Shown here piece by piece: positions 8,626-17,495 of a DNA stretch of 64,000 bases (positions are counted from its first letter, which is position 1; each line of letters begins with the position of its first letter). Source of the DNA: Bacteriovoracaceae bacterium (GTDB lineage Bacteria; Bdellovibrionota; Bacteriovoracia; Bacteriovoracales; Bacteriovoracaceae); NCBI GenBank assembly GCA_018675575.1, contig JABGXW010000091.1:1-64000 (forward strand), in the 5' to 3' direction. Under the pieces are notes generated by a model. That model had not been told where the DNA came from, did not search any database, and saw only the letters and a program-made list of their open reading frames with translations. The translations under genes were made by a program, and so were the position numbers.

Positions 8626-10068
8626 TTACTCTTCTAAAATATATCTTTTAATTCCACCATAGAGATAGGATAATTGATAACAGGCTTTGTCTCTTTCGGC
8701 TAAGTAAGCTACAAATGTTTTTTCAGTATTAATAAGCTTCTCTTCGGCCCTAATAACTGAATCAAGATCAGCTCGGCCTCTATTATATAGCTTGTTATAT
8801 TCCTTTAAGGCCTTTCTCGCTAAAATTTTTCTTACCTTAGCAGATTTTAAATTTGTGTTGAGAGTTTCAATTCTTATCTTAAGCATTGATTCCGAGAGAG
8901 TGATATTATTTTCAATATTTAGTTTTTGTTTTTCTAGTAATCTCTTTTCCCTTAAATACTTTGTAGTCATTAAACTTGCTGTTTTCGACCCTATAGACCA
9001 AGTAAGATTAACTCCTACCTGAAAAGCATTGTTTTTAGATCCAATCGATCCTTTTTTTAAGGCCTCGGAAGAACTTGCATCGTAATCATTTGAAACATAG
9101 GCCGTAGATAATTCAATAGTTGGTAATTTTAAATTGTTAGCATTTTGCTCCGTTGATTCGATGACGTTCAATCGTTTTTTTATTATTTCCAATGTATTAT
9201 TTAGTTTTAAATCTGTGGCATCAGGTACTTGCATCTGAAAATTTTCAAAATTAAAGGAATTTATGTCATCCGTATTAACAGGTCGATGAACGAGCTTCCC
9301 AATTATTTCATAAGAACTTTCTTTTAACACTTTAGATGAAGCAACAGCTTCAACTTGAGCTCTCGTGCTCATTTCAGCTTGATATAGATCAACTTTCAGT
9401 TTAAGTCCGTCTCTCACTCTTTTTCTTATTAACGCTTCTCTTTTTTTAGACCTTTCGAGTGCCTCAAAGTCCAAAGTCTCCATGGCCATCGCCAGTCTCG
9501 CGTGGGTATAACCAAGGGCGAGGTTGAGTAATTGCTCATCTCTCACTTGTGAGGATAGTCTTTCAGTTAATAATTCGGTTTCTTCTAAAATTTCTTTTTC
9601 TAATCGAGATTGTCTTCCAAGAAAGTTTGCTCCTAAATCTAAAGTATAGGCGGCCGTCTGTGAGAAACTATGAGTCGTACTATTTACAGAAGTGAAAGAG
9701 TTGACACCTTCAGTTGTGCTGATGTCATTAGAAAGAGAGAATCTTCCTCCATGATAAAATGAAGTAGAGAGACCTAAGCTATGACTATTGGTTTCACTTG
9801 GAGAAGAAGTATAAAAAAATGAATTTTCTAGTTTTGAATCATTGTACAGATAGTTATAAGACATCGCCCAATTCATGGCAGCTGAATGAAGTTTAACATC
9901 AAGTCTCGCTTTTTCCACATCTGTCTCATTAGCAAGAATATCAGAATTATTTGACATTAAATCAGATGCTAATTTTGAAAGAGGGTTATTTGCTTGCGCT
10001 GGATAGGTATTTAATAAGAAGAAGTATGTTACGGTAATTATAATTTTTAGGGGCATTAAGGTCTCCAA
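8626..10068 (-). CDS. TolC-family outer-membrane efflux protein
   Basis: An exported 480-residue protein: a hydrophobic N-terminal signal ending near AQA, then repeated long helices and beta segments typical of outer-membrane efflux trimers. The stretch RDEQLLNLALGYTHARLAM and its second-half counterpart show the internal duplication of the family. It is the first gene of the pair with the RND permease. A GGAGA ribosome site lies five bases before the ATG. It should give the outer-membrane channel for the pump, but the usual membrane-fusion partner is not encoded nearby. Confidence 0.9.
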   Translation of the reverse strand: METLMPLKIIITVTYFFLLNTYPAQANNPLSKLASDLMSNNSDILANETDVEKARLDVKLHSAAMNWAMSYNYLYNDSKLENSFFYTSSPSETNSHSLGLSTSFYHGGRFSLSNDISTTEGVNSFTSVNSTTHSFSQTAAYTLDLGANFLGRQSRLEKEILEETELLTERLSSQVRDEQLLNLALGYTHARLAMAMETLDFEALERSKKREALIRKRVRDGLKLKVDLYQAEMSTRAQVEAVASSKVLKESSYEIIGKLVHRPVNTDDINSFNFENFQMQVPDATDLKLNNTLEIIKKRLNVIESTEQNANNLKLPTIELSTAYVSNDYDASSSEALKKGSIGSKNNAFQVGVNLTWSIGSKTASLMTTKYLREKRLLEKQKLNIENNITLSESMLKIRIETLNTNLKSAKVRKILARKALKEYNKLYNRGRADLDSVIRAEEKLINTEKTFVAYLAERDKACYQLSYLYGGIKRYILEE

Positions 10069-10142
10069 TAGCCGTCATATTTACCATGCCCACTCTATTT
10101 TGACCATTGACTTAGGGATAGACTTGGTGCAGAACTATTGTA

Positions 10143-10450
10143 CTGAGAAGGGGGAATTGTCGCCGGCCTATTTTTGTAACTAATTTACAAATAGGCGGGA
10201 GGAAAGTCCGGGCACCAAATGACAGCATAGCGGGTAACGCCCGTCCACCGTGAGGTGAGGACTAGTGGAACAGAGACGAGCCTATTTAGTTAGGATGAAA
10301 CGGCTAAACTCTATGTGGTGCAAGCTCAAATAGGCCAATGTTCAAGGGCGGTCAGTCCAAATTGGCGGGTAGAGTGCTTGAGCCTTGAAGCAATTCAAGG
10401 CCTAGAGGAATGACAGTTCACGACAGGACCCGGCTTATACCTCTTCTCAG
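10143..10450 (+). ncRNA. rnpB: RNase P RNA, bacterial type A
   Basis: This is the catalytic RNA of ribonuclease P, which trims tRNA 5' ends. The conserved GAGGAAAGTCCGGGC (CR-I) begins near 10198. The 3' CR-V segment ACAGGACCCGGCTTA lies near 10422. The ends CTGAGAAG (10143-10150) and CTTCTCAG (10443-10450) pair as helix P1. AGCGGGTAACGCCCG and AGAGGAATGACAG also fit the class. It is followed by eight T residues (10451-10458), which serve as the terminator. The gene lies between the divergent TolC gene and convergent mutY. Confidence 0.96.
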
Positions 10451-10458
10451 TTTTTTTT
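10451..10458 (+). terminator. T-tract terminating rnpB
   Basis: Eight T residues directly follow the P1 helix of RNase P RNA, so the P1 stem plus this tract forms an intrinsic terminator. Confidence 0.65.
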
Positions 10459-10505
10459 CGTAAGAAGACAATCTGCTTAGGCCAGCAATTTGACAAGGGG
10501 TTCCA

Positions 10506-11561
10506 TTAAATCAATTGGTATTTTTTCAAAGTCTTATCTACCGAGATTGCAAAATTGGTTTTCTCACAGTCTCGCTCAATAAATTCATAATCAGATAAAT
10601 TAAATGACTTATTAAAGTCCTGTAGTTTAAATTCAACTATCGAATTTTGAATATTATACCTAGTTATGGTTGATTTAAAAGATACTAAATTTTTCACATT
10701 GATTTTTGGCCCCGTAAATAATGGGTACTGAATACATTTATTATCTTCTGATGTAATGACAAAAGTGGGGAGCTCATACTGGCCGGCCAACCATTGTTTC
10801 TTAGATTTTTTGTAAACCAATATTTTACTTTCCCTTAAGACAATAATTCTCAAAAGATGAAGTTTGCTTTGCTTAGCTTTCTTTTTTTCAGTTTTTCCGC
10901 CAATATTTGGTAATTCCAGAGGCCTTCCCTTTATAAAGGCCAAGCAGTTTTTTTTGACAGTACAGTTTTCACAATCCACAGAGTTCGCTTTGCAAATCGT
11001 ACGACCCAAATCCATTAATGCTTCATTTAATTCTCTATAAGATTTGATTGATTTGTGTTTGAAAAATTCTTCCGCATGAAATTTATCTTTAATTTCATCT
11101 TGCAATTTTTTGCCTTTTAAGGTCTTCAGTAAAAAGATTCTAGAGAAAACTCTTTCAATATTAGCATCAATAGCTAAAGCAACTTGATCTGCTCCGATTG
11201 ATATAATAGCAGAAGCTGTGTAATCCCCTATTCCATTAATAGAGATAAGTTCTTCTTTTAAAAGTGGTATCTTGCCTTGAAATTTGTCTTGAATATCGAT
11301 GGCAGCGGCCCTTAAATTTCTGGCCCTTCTATAATAACCCAATCCTTTCCATGCTTTGATGATATCATCTTCAGAACTAACAGCTAGAGATTGAATATCA
11401 GGATATAAATCAAGAAAACGATTAAAATGATTCAAAACAGTTTGCACTGTTGTTTGTTGCAACATTATTTCTGAGACTAATGTCCCATAGAGATTTCTAC
11501 GTAATCTCCAAGGAAAATCAGGAAATTCTGAGATTGACCATTTTATCATTTTTTTAAACAT
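10506..11561 (-). CDS. mutY: A/G-specific adenine glycosylase
   Basis: MutY removes adenine mispaired with 8-oxoguanine. The catalytic glutamate is in SEIMLQQT (E31). The helix-hairpin-helix INGIGDYTASAI is near residue 109, and the essential aspartate is in AIDANIER (D132). The 4Fe-4S ligands are C190, C197, C200 and C206, with the C-x6-C-x2-C-x5-C spacing of the family. After a lysine-rich linker, the C-terminal third looks like the NUDIX-type lesion-recognition domain. At 351 residues it is of normal length. It appears to be a single-gene unit. Confidence 0.95.
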   Translation of the reverse strand: MFKKMIKWSISEFPDFPWRLRRNLYGTLVSEIMLQQTTVQTVLNHFNRFLDLYPDIQSLAVSSEDDIIKAWKGLGYYRRARNLRAAAIDIQDKFQGKIPLLKEELISINGIGDYTASAIISIGADQVALAIDANIERVFSRIFLLKTLKGKKLQDEIKDKFHAEEFFKHKSIKSYRELNEALMDLGRTICKANSVDCENCTVKKNCLAFIKGRPLELPNIGGKTEKKKAKQSKLHLLRIIVLRESKILVYKKSKKQWLAGQYELPTFVITSEDNKCIQYPLFTGPKINVKNLVSFKSTITRYNIQNSIVEFKLQDFNKSFNLSDYEFIERDCEKTNFAISVDKTLKKYQLI

Positions 11562-11593
11562 AGATGAAGATCATAGTGAATTTTAAAGGATCG

Positions 11594-12397
11594 TCAACGA
11601 CACTCTTTAGTTAATGTCTTAAAGAGTCCATCTTCTAAAAGCTCGGAGACCTGAAAGGCCTTCGTGCCGACGCCATAGACTTTAGCAGAAACTATATCCA
11701 AGTAATTCTGCAAAGGTGTGGTTAATTCATCAATATCAGTAATGATGATAAGATGTTTTGCTTTTGAATGATCTATCCATTTTGTAAGCCTATTAGTATC
11801 ATTTAATCCATGATAGGTGCAAATTCCACTTGTATCAGATAATTGTTTAATCGAAGTATTAAAAGATTTGATCGTGACACCTTTTTTACATTCTCTTTGT
11901 AACTTCAACGCAAAGTTTTCTAATTGGCAGGACTTTCCTTCGCCTTTGGTATAATCAACTCTTCTCATACTTGTAGAGATATCAAACCAGACTTCAAAAT
12001 CATTTATTATAATTTTCTTGTTTGATTTTGCACAAAAGTGAGAGAAGTGATTTACATTATCACAATCAACAAGATTATGGGTATTAGAATCAATAGTTTT
12101 TAGCTTGAATGGTTTTGGCTTTTTTTCTACATAAACTTTTTTCTTTCCAATGTCTTCGCCCGAAATAAACCCAAGCTGAGGATGAAAACATCCATCGCCC
12201 ATGGGTGCACAATTCTTAGGAAACTCTTGTGCAGTTAGTGAATACTCTTGTAAGTTTTTCTTTTTTAGCATATCTAAAGCATCGTAGAGAACCTGTGTCG
12301 TGACTTCTGACAAGAAAACAAAAGTTATCTTCGATGGAGATGCCTGTACATTTCCAAGTAATAATATGAATAAGAAAGCACTTAACCATTTTCTCAA
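11594..12397 (-). CDS. Secreted von Willebrand factor A-like protein
   Basis: A signal peptide (about residues 1-19, ending VQAS) starts this 267-residue protein. The second half looks like a VWA fold with a complete MIDAS metal site: D-x-S-x-S at 139-143 (DISTS), threonine in GLNDTNRL (T201), and the later aspartate in IIITDIDE (D221). Such folds bind protein partners through a divalent metal. There are also many cysteines, consistent with disulphides outside the cytoplasm. The start codon overlaps the stop of the HTH gene by four bases, so the two are translated together. No closer family is recognised. Confidence 0.65.
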   Translation of the reverse strand: MRKWLSAFLFILLLGNVQASPSKITFVFLSEVTTQVLYDALDMLKKKNLQEYSLTAQEFPKNCAPMGDGCFHPQLGFISGEDIGKKKVYVEKKPKPFKLKTIDSNTHNLVDCDNVNHFSHFCAKSNKKIIINDFEVWFDISTSMRRVDYTKGEGKSCQLENFALKLQRECKKGVTIKSFNTSIKQLSDTSGICTYHGLNDTNRLTKWIDHSKAKHLIIITDIDELTTPLQNYLDIVSAKVYGVGTKAFQVSELLEDGLFKTLTKECR

Positions 12398-13071
12398 AGA
12401 TCCATACCCTTTTGTTTAAAATATCTAAATAGATTATTTCCTAAATCAACCATCAAATCTTTTCCTTCGATATCTAAATTTAAGAAATCCACTACGTAAG
12501 CTTTCTGTCTTGGAGAAAGTTTTTTTATCTTATCTCCAATATGGTCCATTTTTGATTTTCCTTCAGGAGCAAAAGACATGGTCTGTGTCTTTCCACCAGA
12601 CTTAAAAGTTGCACTCACTTTTTTCTGCGCTGTTCCTCCACCAGGTCTCCCTAATGATTGCTCCAAGTCCTCTTCAAAATGGTTTTCTTCGGCCCCCTTT
12701 CCAGTGGAGGCCAGGTCAACCATCGGCCTATTGGCCCTTGTCCCAGCACTTACTTCTGTAATTGTTGGATCCAAATTTTCATCACCGTCATCATCTTTAT
12801 AGAACTTCACCAACCGTTTGAAACGATCGGTATAGTCTTCATCGACAAAATCGATGATTTCATAAAGGGGTATATTGAGCTTTGCAACCATCTTTGCAAT
12901 TAATTGAGGATTTAGCTCTGTTGTCTTCTTACTTAAAAAGCGACTCATGGTAGAAACACCCACTTCAGCAAGCTCTGCAAGCTCCTTTTGGGACATGGGA
13001 CCGCGCAATTGCATATATTTACGTATACTGGCCAAAAACATCTCTAGTTTGTCATTGTTAAATTCTGCCAT
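12394..13071 (-). CDS. XRE-type helix-turn-helix regulator with C-terminal helical domain
   Basis: Residues ~18-60 form a lambda-repressor-like HTH (MSQKELAELAEVGVSTMSRFL). A glycine- and lysine-rich, probably unstructured linker follows at ~95-175. A C-terminal helical part begins KKLSPRQKAYVVDFL. There is a strong AGGAGG ribosome site. The gene is divergent from the pentapeptide gene and heads a two-gene operon with the VWA-like protein. Autoregulation from the repeated TATGCAATT motifs in the shared upstream gap is likely but inferred. The linker and tail have no recognised ligand domain. Confidence 0.8.
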   Translation of the reverse strand: MAEFNNDKLEMFLASIRKYMQLRGPMSQKELAELAEVGVSTMSRFLSKKTTELNPQLIAKMVAKLNIPLYEIIDFVDEDYTDRFKRLVKFYKDDDGDENLDPTITEVSAGTRANRPMVDLASTGKGAEENHFEEDLEQSLGRPGGGTAQKKVSATFKSGGKTQTMSFAPEGKSKMDHIGDKIKKLSPRQKAYVVDFLNLDIEGKDLMVDLGNNLFRYFKQKGMDL

Positions 13072-13114
13072 AGTAACCTCCTAATATTCTTGTCGGAATG
13101 CAAATAAATTTCTT

Positions 13115-13165
13115 TATGCAATTTTATTTCTTGACGCAAAGAGTCAGGTATTGTAATATGCAATT
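13115..13165. repeat. Paired TATGCAATT motifs, candidate operator
   Basis: The nonamer TATGCAATT occurs at 13115-13123 and 13157-13165, exactly 42 bases (about four helical turns) apart. A related ATGCAAAT lies at 13098-13105. The two copies bracket the rightward promoter. The spacing places them on the same face of DNA, as expected for a repressor such as the adjacent XRE protein. Confidence 0.45.
13131..13159 (+). promoter_or_regulatory. Sigma-70 promoter for the pentapeptide gene
   Basis: TTGACG (13131-13136), a 17-base spacer, and TAATAT (13154-13159). The downstream ATG is at 13211 with a GGGGG-type ribosome site before it. On the other strand, TTGCGT and TAAAGA, also 17 bases apart, could serve the HTH gene, so the two promoters would overlap. 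Confidence 0.6.
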
Positions 13166-13210
13166 GTACCAACCAAACGGGGGTACAAAAACACAGGCTC
13201 GGGGGATAAC

Positions 13211-13750
13211 ATGAATACATTGACACAATTCTTCAATCCTTTATTGAACAACTCGCTACAGGACGCTAGATACGAAGTTATAGAAAATGAAGATCTAAGC
13301 TCTTGTGATTTCAGCTTGTTGACCATATCAGGTTCACTCTTTTCTCTCACTACCTTTAAGAATGTGACCTTCGAGTCCTGTGTTTTCTTTGGTTCACGAC
13401 TAGAAAATTGCAACTTCGTCAATTGTACCTTCAAGGATTGCGAGTTCAAATTTACAACTTTAGAACATTGCAATTTCGCCCACACTACATTTAATAATTG
13501 CATGTGGGATTTGGCGCCCCTCAAGAAAAACTGCTTTGAGAATTGTTTATTTGACAGTAAAACCTTTTATTATGCTAAAAAAACCAATAATTACAACAGG
13601 TTAGTAGCTTGTTCAAGCCATACGGATATGGCCAGCGTCCAGGAAGGACCTGATTTTGAGGAATTTCAACAAGTTAAAGCTGGAGTTACCCTTCCTTCGT
13701 TACCAACGGAGGAAGAGGAGGAGACTGTTTTAATTTCTGTTGCAGCTTAA
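13211..13750 (+). CDS. Pentapeptide-repeat protein
   Basis: Residues ~45-110 are pentapeptide repeats with the central F/L pattern (for example VTFES CVFFG, ENCNF VNCTF KDCEF, EHCNF AHTTF). They should coil into a short right-handed beta helix. It is unusually rich in cysteine at the repeat corners. The tail from ~135 is non-repetitive, ending in a run of glutamates and VLISVAA. No signal peptide is seen, so it is probably cytoplasmic. Some pentapeptide proteins (Qnr, MfpA) mimic DNA and bind gyrase, but this one is short and nothing proves that role. It is divergent from the HTH/VWA operon. Confidence 0.82.
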   Translation: MNTLTQFFNPLLNNSLQDARYEVIENEDLSSCDFSLLTISGSLFSLTTFKNVTFESCVFFGSRLENCNFVNCTFKDCEFKFTTLEHCNFAHTTFNNCMWDLAPLKKNCFENCLFDSKTFYYAKKTNNYNRLVACSSHTDMASVQEGPDFEEFQQVKAGVTLPSLPTEEEEETVLISVAA

Positions 13751-13904
13751 AAGATTTTAAATTGCCCGGCGACATATATTTACCTACATAGCTTCATGGA
13801 ACCTTGGCCGGAACCCATCCTTAATGAAGAGAAGCTAATTATCTAAATCCAGATTAAATACAAAAGGATTTGTAACTGGACTTTTCATACACCCCACCTT
13901 CTAG

Positions 13905-13937
13905 ACCCAGTTAGTAGTAATACTGACTGGGTTTTTT
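13905..13937 (+). terminator. Intrinsic terminator downstream of the pentapeptide gene
   Basis: ACCCAGT (13905-13911) pairs with ACTGGGT (13926-13932), and inner pairs extend the stem to about 12 with one G-T. A four-base loop closes it and TTTTTT follows at 13932-13937. It ends rightward transcription just before the convergent gene stop at 13938. Confidence 0.85.
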
Positions 13938-14615
13938 CTATTTCAGGGATTTTTCAAGCAAGGTCGTCATTTCTTTTGAAAGAGGTTTAGCTTTAGACGG
14001 ATCTATTTTGGCAGCAACATTCTTGACTAGGGTTAATAATTGCAACTCGTAATTTTGGGCCGCAATTGATCCCTTAGAAATCAACTTTACTAAAGTAAGG
14101 GGTGATTGATTTTCTGCAATCCAGAAATCTATCGTTTGTCCATTACTCGTAATTTGGTAGCGGCTGGTTTCAATTGTTCCCGCCGGTACAGAAACTTTTT
14201 CTTTATTCTTCAAATGCTTATTAATTTGTTCAAACGTTGAAAACAAAAAGTCAGTGGTCTTAACACCATCTTTTCCTTTCACATGTTCAGGGCCCATGGT
14301 TTCAGGATGATCTCCTCCATCTTTAAAAATATAACCCTTAGTTACTTTTAAAGGACCTGCGCTAGATTTTTCTAAAGTAAATTGTTGCCACAACTTGCTT
14401 GGAATAAAGGTATTCACCGACTCTATAAAGTATTCAATAGAGAGGGAATCTCCTTCCTTACTGGCCGTATAAATCGAAACGTTCGCATCAGCTCCCTCTT
14501 TCGACTTCATAAAGTATGTAGATCCAGAACCTACAATATAGGTATCAGTAAAAGCCGAAGCAAAGAGACTTGTTGAAATCATCGATGTTAAAAGGAGAAT
14601 TAAAAATTTATTCAT
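13938..14615 (-). CDS. Exported protein of unknown function
   Basis: A clear signal peptide (about 19 residues, ending LFASA) precedes a ~205-residue mature protein with many short beta-strand patterns. The stretch VSVPAGTIETSRYQITSNGQTIDFWIAE resembles periplasmic DUF3108-like beta proteins, where a conserved P-A-G-x-F/I turn precedes a strand; this is only a resemblance. It overlaps the upstream small exported protein by eight bases, so the two form an operon. Confidence 0.65.
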   Translation of the reverse strand: MNKFLILLLTSMISTSLFASAFTDTYIVGSGSTYFMKSKEGADANVSIYTASKEGDSLSIEYFIESVNTFIPSKLWQQFTLEKSSAGPLKVTKGYIFKDGGDHPETMGPEHVKGKDGVKTTDFLFSTFEQINKHLKNKEKVSVPAGTIETSRYQITSNGQTIDFWIAENQSPLTLVKLISKGSIAAQNYELQLLTLVKNVAAKIDPSKAKPLSKEMTTLLEKSLK

Positions 14616-14919
14616 TTTCTAGCTCTTCTAAATACTTATTTCTTTCTTCTAAGTATTTCTTCCCTTTCTTTAAAGCTTCTTCTAATTTCTTTTGATCTTC
14701 GGCGCTGATTTTTTCAGTTGATTCAGAGCTCGTAGATTTCATTTTTTCGTTTTTATAATCTTTAACTTTTAGGCCAGAACTAGATTTTTCTTTCGCTTGG
14801 TTTTTTTGAAGGACTTGTATTTGTGCCTTGAGGGCCTCAATCTGTGCCTGAGTTGCTGCATCGTCTGCTGTTACAGTTTGAAAAGTAAAAAGTAAGCATA
14901 AGGGAATGAATATTTTCAT
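14608..14919 (-). CDS. Small exported coiled-coil protein
   Basis: This 103-residue protein has a signal peptide (residues ~1-18, ending VTA) and then two charged helices: AATQAQIEALKAQIQVLQKNQ and a lysine/glutamate-rich C-terminal helix. Leucines repeat every seven residues in the first helix, so a periplasmic coiled coil is likely. It is the first gene of a two-gene operon with the next exported protein. No family is recognised. Confidence 0.65.
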   Translation of the reverse strand: MKIFIPLCLLFTFQTVTADDAATQAQIEALKAQIQVLQKNQAKEKSSSGLKVKDYKNEKMKSTSSESTEKISAEDQKKLEEALKKGKKYLEERNKYLEELENE

Positions 14920-14981
14920 TTAAAACTCCAAAGTTTGATTTTAAATATTATTACTCACAATAAGGTCTAGATAAATGTTTA

Positions 14982-16544
14982 TTATTCACGGTAAAAACAA
15001 CCAATAGACTCTGAGTTTCGACTTGAAGAGTTAAGGACAAGATACCCCACCTCTACTGCATTTCGAAGGCCTATCAAACTGTCTTTTAGTTTTGCACCTT
15101 GGTAAAACTTTTGAATTTCGATAAAAAGTTCGGAAAACATAGCATCTGCTCTTTTTAGTCTATTACTTGTTCGAGAAATTCCCACATAGTTCCACATGGT
15201 CTGTCTTAGGGTTAGCCAGTCTTGCTCAATAAGAGCATCTTCACTTTCTAATCTTCCATCTCTCCAATCATTGATCTGATTGGCCTCATAGGTTGCAATT
15301 AACGGTAACTCATCAATGATTTTTTCGGCTGCTTGATATCCTGAAACTAAGCCTTCAAGTAAAGAAGTTGAAGCCAGTCTATTGGCCCCATGTAATCCTG
15401 AACAAGAAACTTCACCTACAGCATAAAGGTTTTTCAAAGTTGTTCTTCCAGATAAATCCACCTTAACTCCACCGCATGTATAATGAGCAGCAGGTACCAC
15501 GGGAATAGGAGATTTAGTGATGTCGATATTCGCTTCAAGACAATGTTTGTAAATTGTTGGGAAACGGTTTTTAATCCACTCTTCTGACTTATGAGTGATG
15601 TCTAAATAAACACATTCATGTCGAGTGCCAATTGTTTCTTCAACTATAGCGCGGGCAACAACATCTCTGGGAGCAAGCTCACGGTCCGGATGATATTTTT
15701 CCATGAAGGCTTCGCCTTTAGAGTTAATAAGAATACCACCTTCTCCTCTTACTGCTTCTGAAATTAAAAATCGCCTATGTGTAGATCGATCATAGAAAGT
15801 TGTGGGGTGGAATTGGATAAATTCCATATTGGTGATGACTGCACCAGCTCTTTTTGCCATGGCATGTCCATCACCTCTTGCTGACTCTGAGTTTGTATGA
15901 TGCAAGTAAAGAGATCCAATTCCACCAGTTGCTAAAATAACTGACTTAGCAATAATTTTATCAACCCGATTTTGCTCTTGATTAAAAACGTAGGCGCCAA
16001 CAACTTTAAGTTCTTCGTATCTTTCTTGAAGACTTTTTCCTTGATGAAGTGGAGTCAGGAGATCGATAGCCGTGTGGGCAGTAAGCAAGGTGACATTTGG
16101 AAATCTGTTTTTGTCTTTGAGATAGTTTAGCAAGCTTATCTGTATTTCTTTTCCTGTATAGTCACCACGATAAAGAATTCGGGGTTCACTATGGGCAGAT
16201 TCTTTCGTATAGAGAAATTCTCCCTCTTCAGATTTTTCAAATTCAGTCTTTACTTTATCTAGTAAAAGTTCTGATAAAATTTTTCTTCCTGATGTTGCTA
16301 AGTTCAAAGCAGCTTCATCATAATTTGTTTTAGCTGAAGCTTTGTAAATATCTTGAACTAAGTTGAGGTCATTTTCTTTAGGAAAAATGATTCCGCCTTG
16401 AGCATAAAGTGTATTTGAAATTTTAGGGTCTTTTTCCCGAGTCACAATTCCAATTTTATGTCCTTCTTCTGCTAATTTAATAGCAGAAGCAAGTCCTGAA
16501 ACTCCACAACCAATAATAAGAACATCAAAATACGCTTCGTTCAT
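14982..16544 (-). CDS. nadB: L-aspartate oxidase
   Basis: NadB oxidises L-aspartate to iminoaspartate, the first step of de novo NAD synthesis. The FAD-binding GCGVSGLASAIKLAEEG is at residue ~12. Family motifs NTLYAQGGI, HHTNSESARGDGHAMAKRAGA, EFIQFHPT, RDVVARAI and the later HGANRLASTSLLEGLV are all present. At 520 residues it is full length. It follows nadC with a two-base gap. nadA (quinolinate synthase) is absent from the window, so the pathway must be completed from another locus. Confidence 0.95.
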   Translation of the reverse strand: MNEAYFDVLIIGCGVSGLASAIKLAEEGHKIGIVTREKDPKISNTLYAQGGIIFPKENDLNLVQDIYKASAKTNYDEAALNLATSGRKILSELLLDKVKTEFEKSEEGEFLYTKESAHSEPRILYRGDYTGKEIQISLLNYLKDKNRFPNVTLLTAHTAIDLLTPLHQGKSLQERYEELKVVGAYVFNQEQNRVDKIIAKSVILATGGIGSLYLHHTNSESARGDGHAMAKRAGAVITNMEFIQFHPTTFYDRSTHRRFLISEAVRGEGGILINSKGEAFMEKYHPDRELAPRDVVARAIVEETIGTRHECVYLDITHKSEEWIKNRFPTIYKHCLEANIDITKSPIPVVPAAHYTCGGVKVDLSGRTTLKNLYAVGEVSCSGLHGANRLASTSLLEGLVSGYQAAEKIIDELPLIATYEANQINDWRDGRLESEDALIEQDWLTLRQTMWNYVGISRTSNRLKRADAMFSELFIEIQKFYQGAKLKDSLIGLRNAVEVGYLVLNSSSRNSESIGCFYRE

Positions 16545-16546
16545 GA

Positions 16547-17395
16547 TTATAGTCGATCCATTTTAAGAGAGAGATCAACTCTCTCTGGAAAAGATGTTAA
16601 AGAACCAATACTAATGGCATCGACCCCTGGAATTAAGTAAGGAGTAATCGTTTCTAAACTCATTCCACCTGAAACCTCATAAGTCATTTGATCAGGTTTA
16701 AGATCAATGGCCTTCTTGACATCATCACGTGAAAAATTATCTAGCATCACATGTTTAATATTAAGCTCTATGGCCTGTTGTAATTCTTGAAGGCCATGTA
16801 TTTCAGCCAAGAGAGGTGTATAGAATCCCCCTACTGAATAAAAATAATCTACGGCTTGTTTTAAGCCTCCAAAAAACTTTTTATGATTATCTTTGATCAT
16901 CCACATATCCGTCTGACCAAAACGATGATTTTTTCCACCACCAGTGACCACAGCCGCTTTTTCTAAGGAACGCAATCCAGGAGTTGTTTTTCGTGTATCT
17001 AAGATAGCAATTCCAAAAGGCTCAGCAAGATCAACAAATTTTTTAGTTAATGTTGAAACTGAACAGGATCGATGGAGAAGATTAAGTGCTATCCTTTCCC
17101 CTGTTAAGCCAACATTAAACGGAAGCTTGAATTTGAAGACATGTTGGTCAGAACCGGACAAAAACTTTCCTTCATGTTCCATTAAAATATTTTCATCAAC
17201 ACAATCATTTAATAAATAATTAAAACTATTGGCAAAAATTTTAGTCCCAGAAAGAACCAAATCTGACTTTACTTTTAGCTGGCATTCAACAAGATCACTT
17301 GGAAGCGTTTGCATATAACTTAAATTTCGGGCCAAATCATCTTCTTCGAATTTGGTACTTAAGAATTGATTCAACGATGTATTTAATAGACTCAA
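16547..17395 (-). CDS. nadC: Nicotinate-nucleotide pyrophosphorylase (carboxylating)
   Basis: NadC turns quinolinate and PRPP into nicotinate mononucleotide. Visible motifs are GERIALNLLHRSCSVST, DTRKTTPGLRSLEKAAV, GGGKNHRFGQTDMWMIKDNH, the LDNFSRDDV segment, and the C-terminal GVDAISIGSLT. The length of 282 is normal. It is the first gene of the nadC-nadB pair, divergent from the ComEC-like gene with a 100-base gap. Confidence 0.95.
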   Translation of the reverse strand: MSLLNTSLNQFLSTKFEEDDLARNLSYMQTLPSDLVECQLKVKSDLVLSGTKIFANSFNYLLNDCVDENILMEHEGKFLSGSDQHVFKFKLPFNVGLTGERIALNLLHRSCSVSTLTKKFVDLAEPFGIAILDTRKTTPGLRSLEKAAVVTGGGKNHRFGQTDMWMIKDNHKKFFGGLKQAVDYFYSVGGFYTPLLAEIHGLQELQQAIELNIKHVMLDNFSRDDVKKAIDLKPDQMTYEVSGGMSLETITPYLIPGVDAISIGSLTSFPERVDLSLKMDRL

Positions 17396-17495
17396 CTCTC
17401 CCTCCTCTCAATAAAAATTCTTATGCATTACATATCCCTTATTTTTCAATAAGTTAAGACCTCCCTCTTGGGCTTGGATTTTCAATGAGTTAGCT

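Noticed and set aside
13144-13524. A 126-codon leftward frame opposite the pentapeptide gene
   Set aside because: It covers the promoter and the repeat region of a well-supported gene. Its translation has no domain and is explained by antisense of the repeats.
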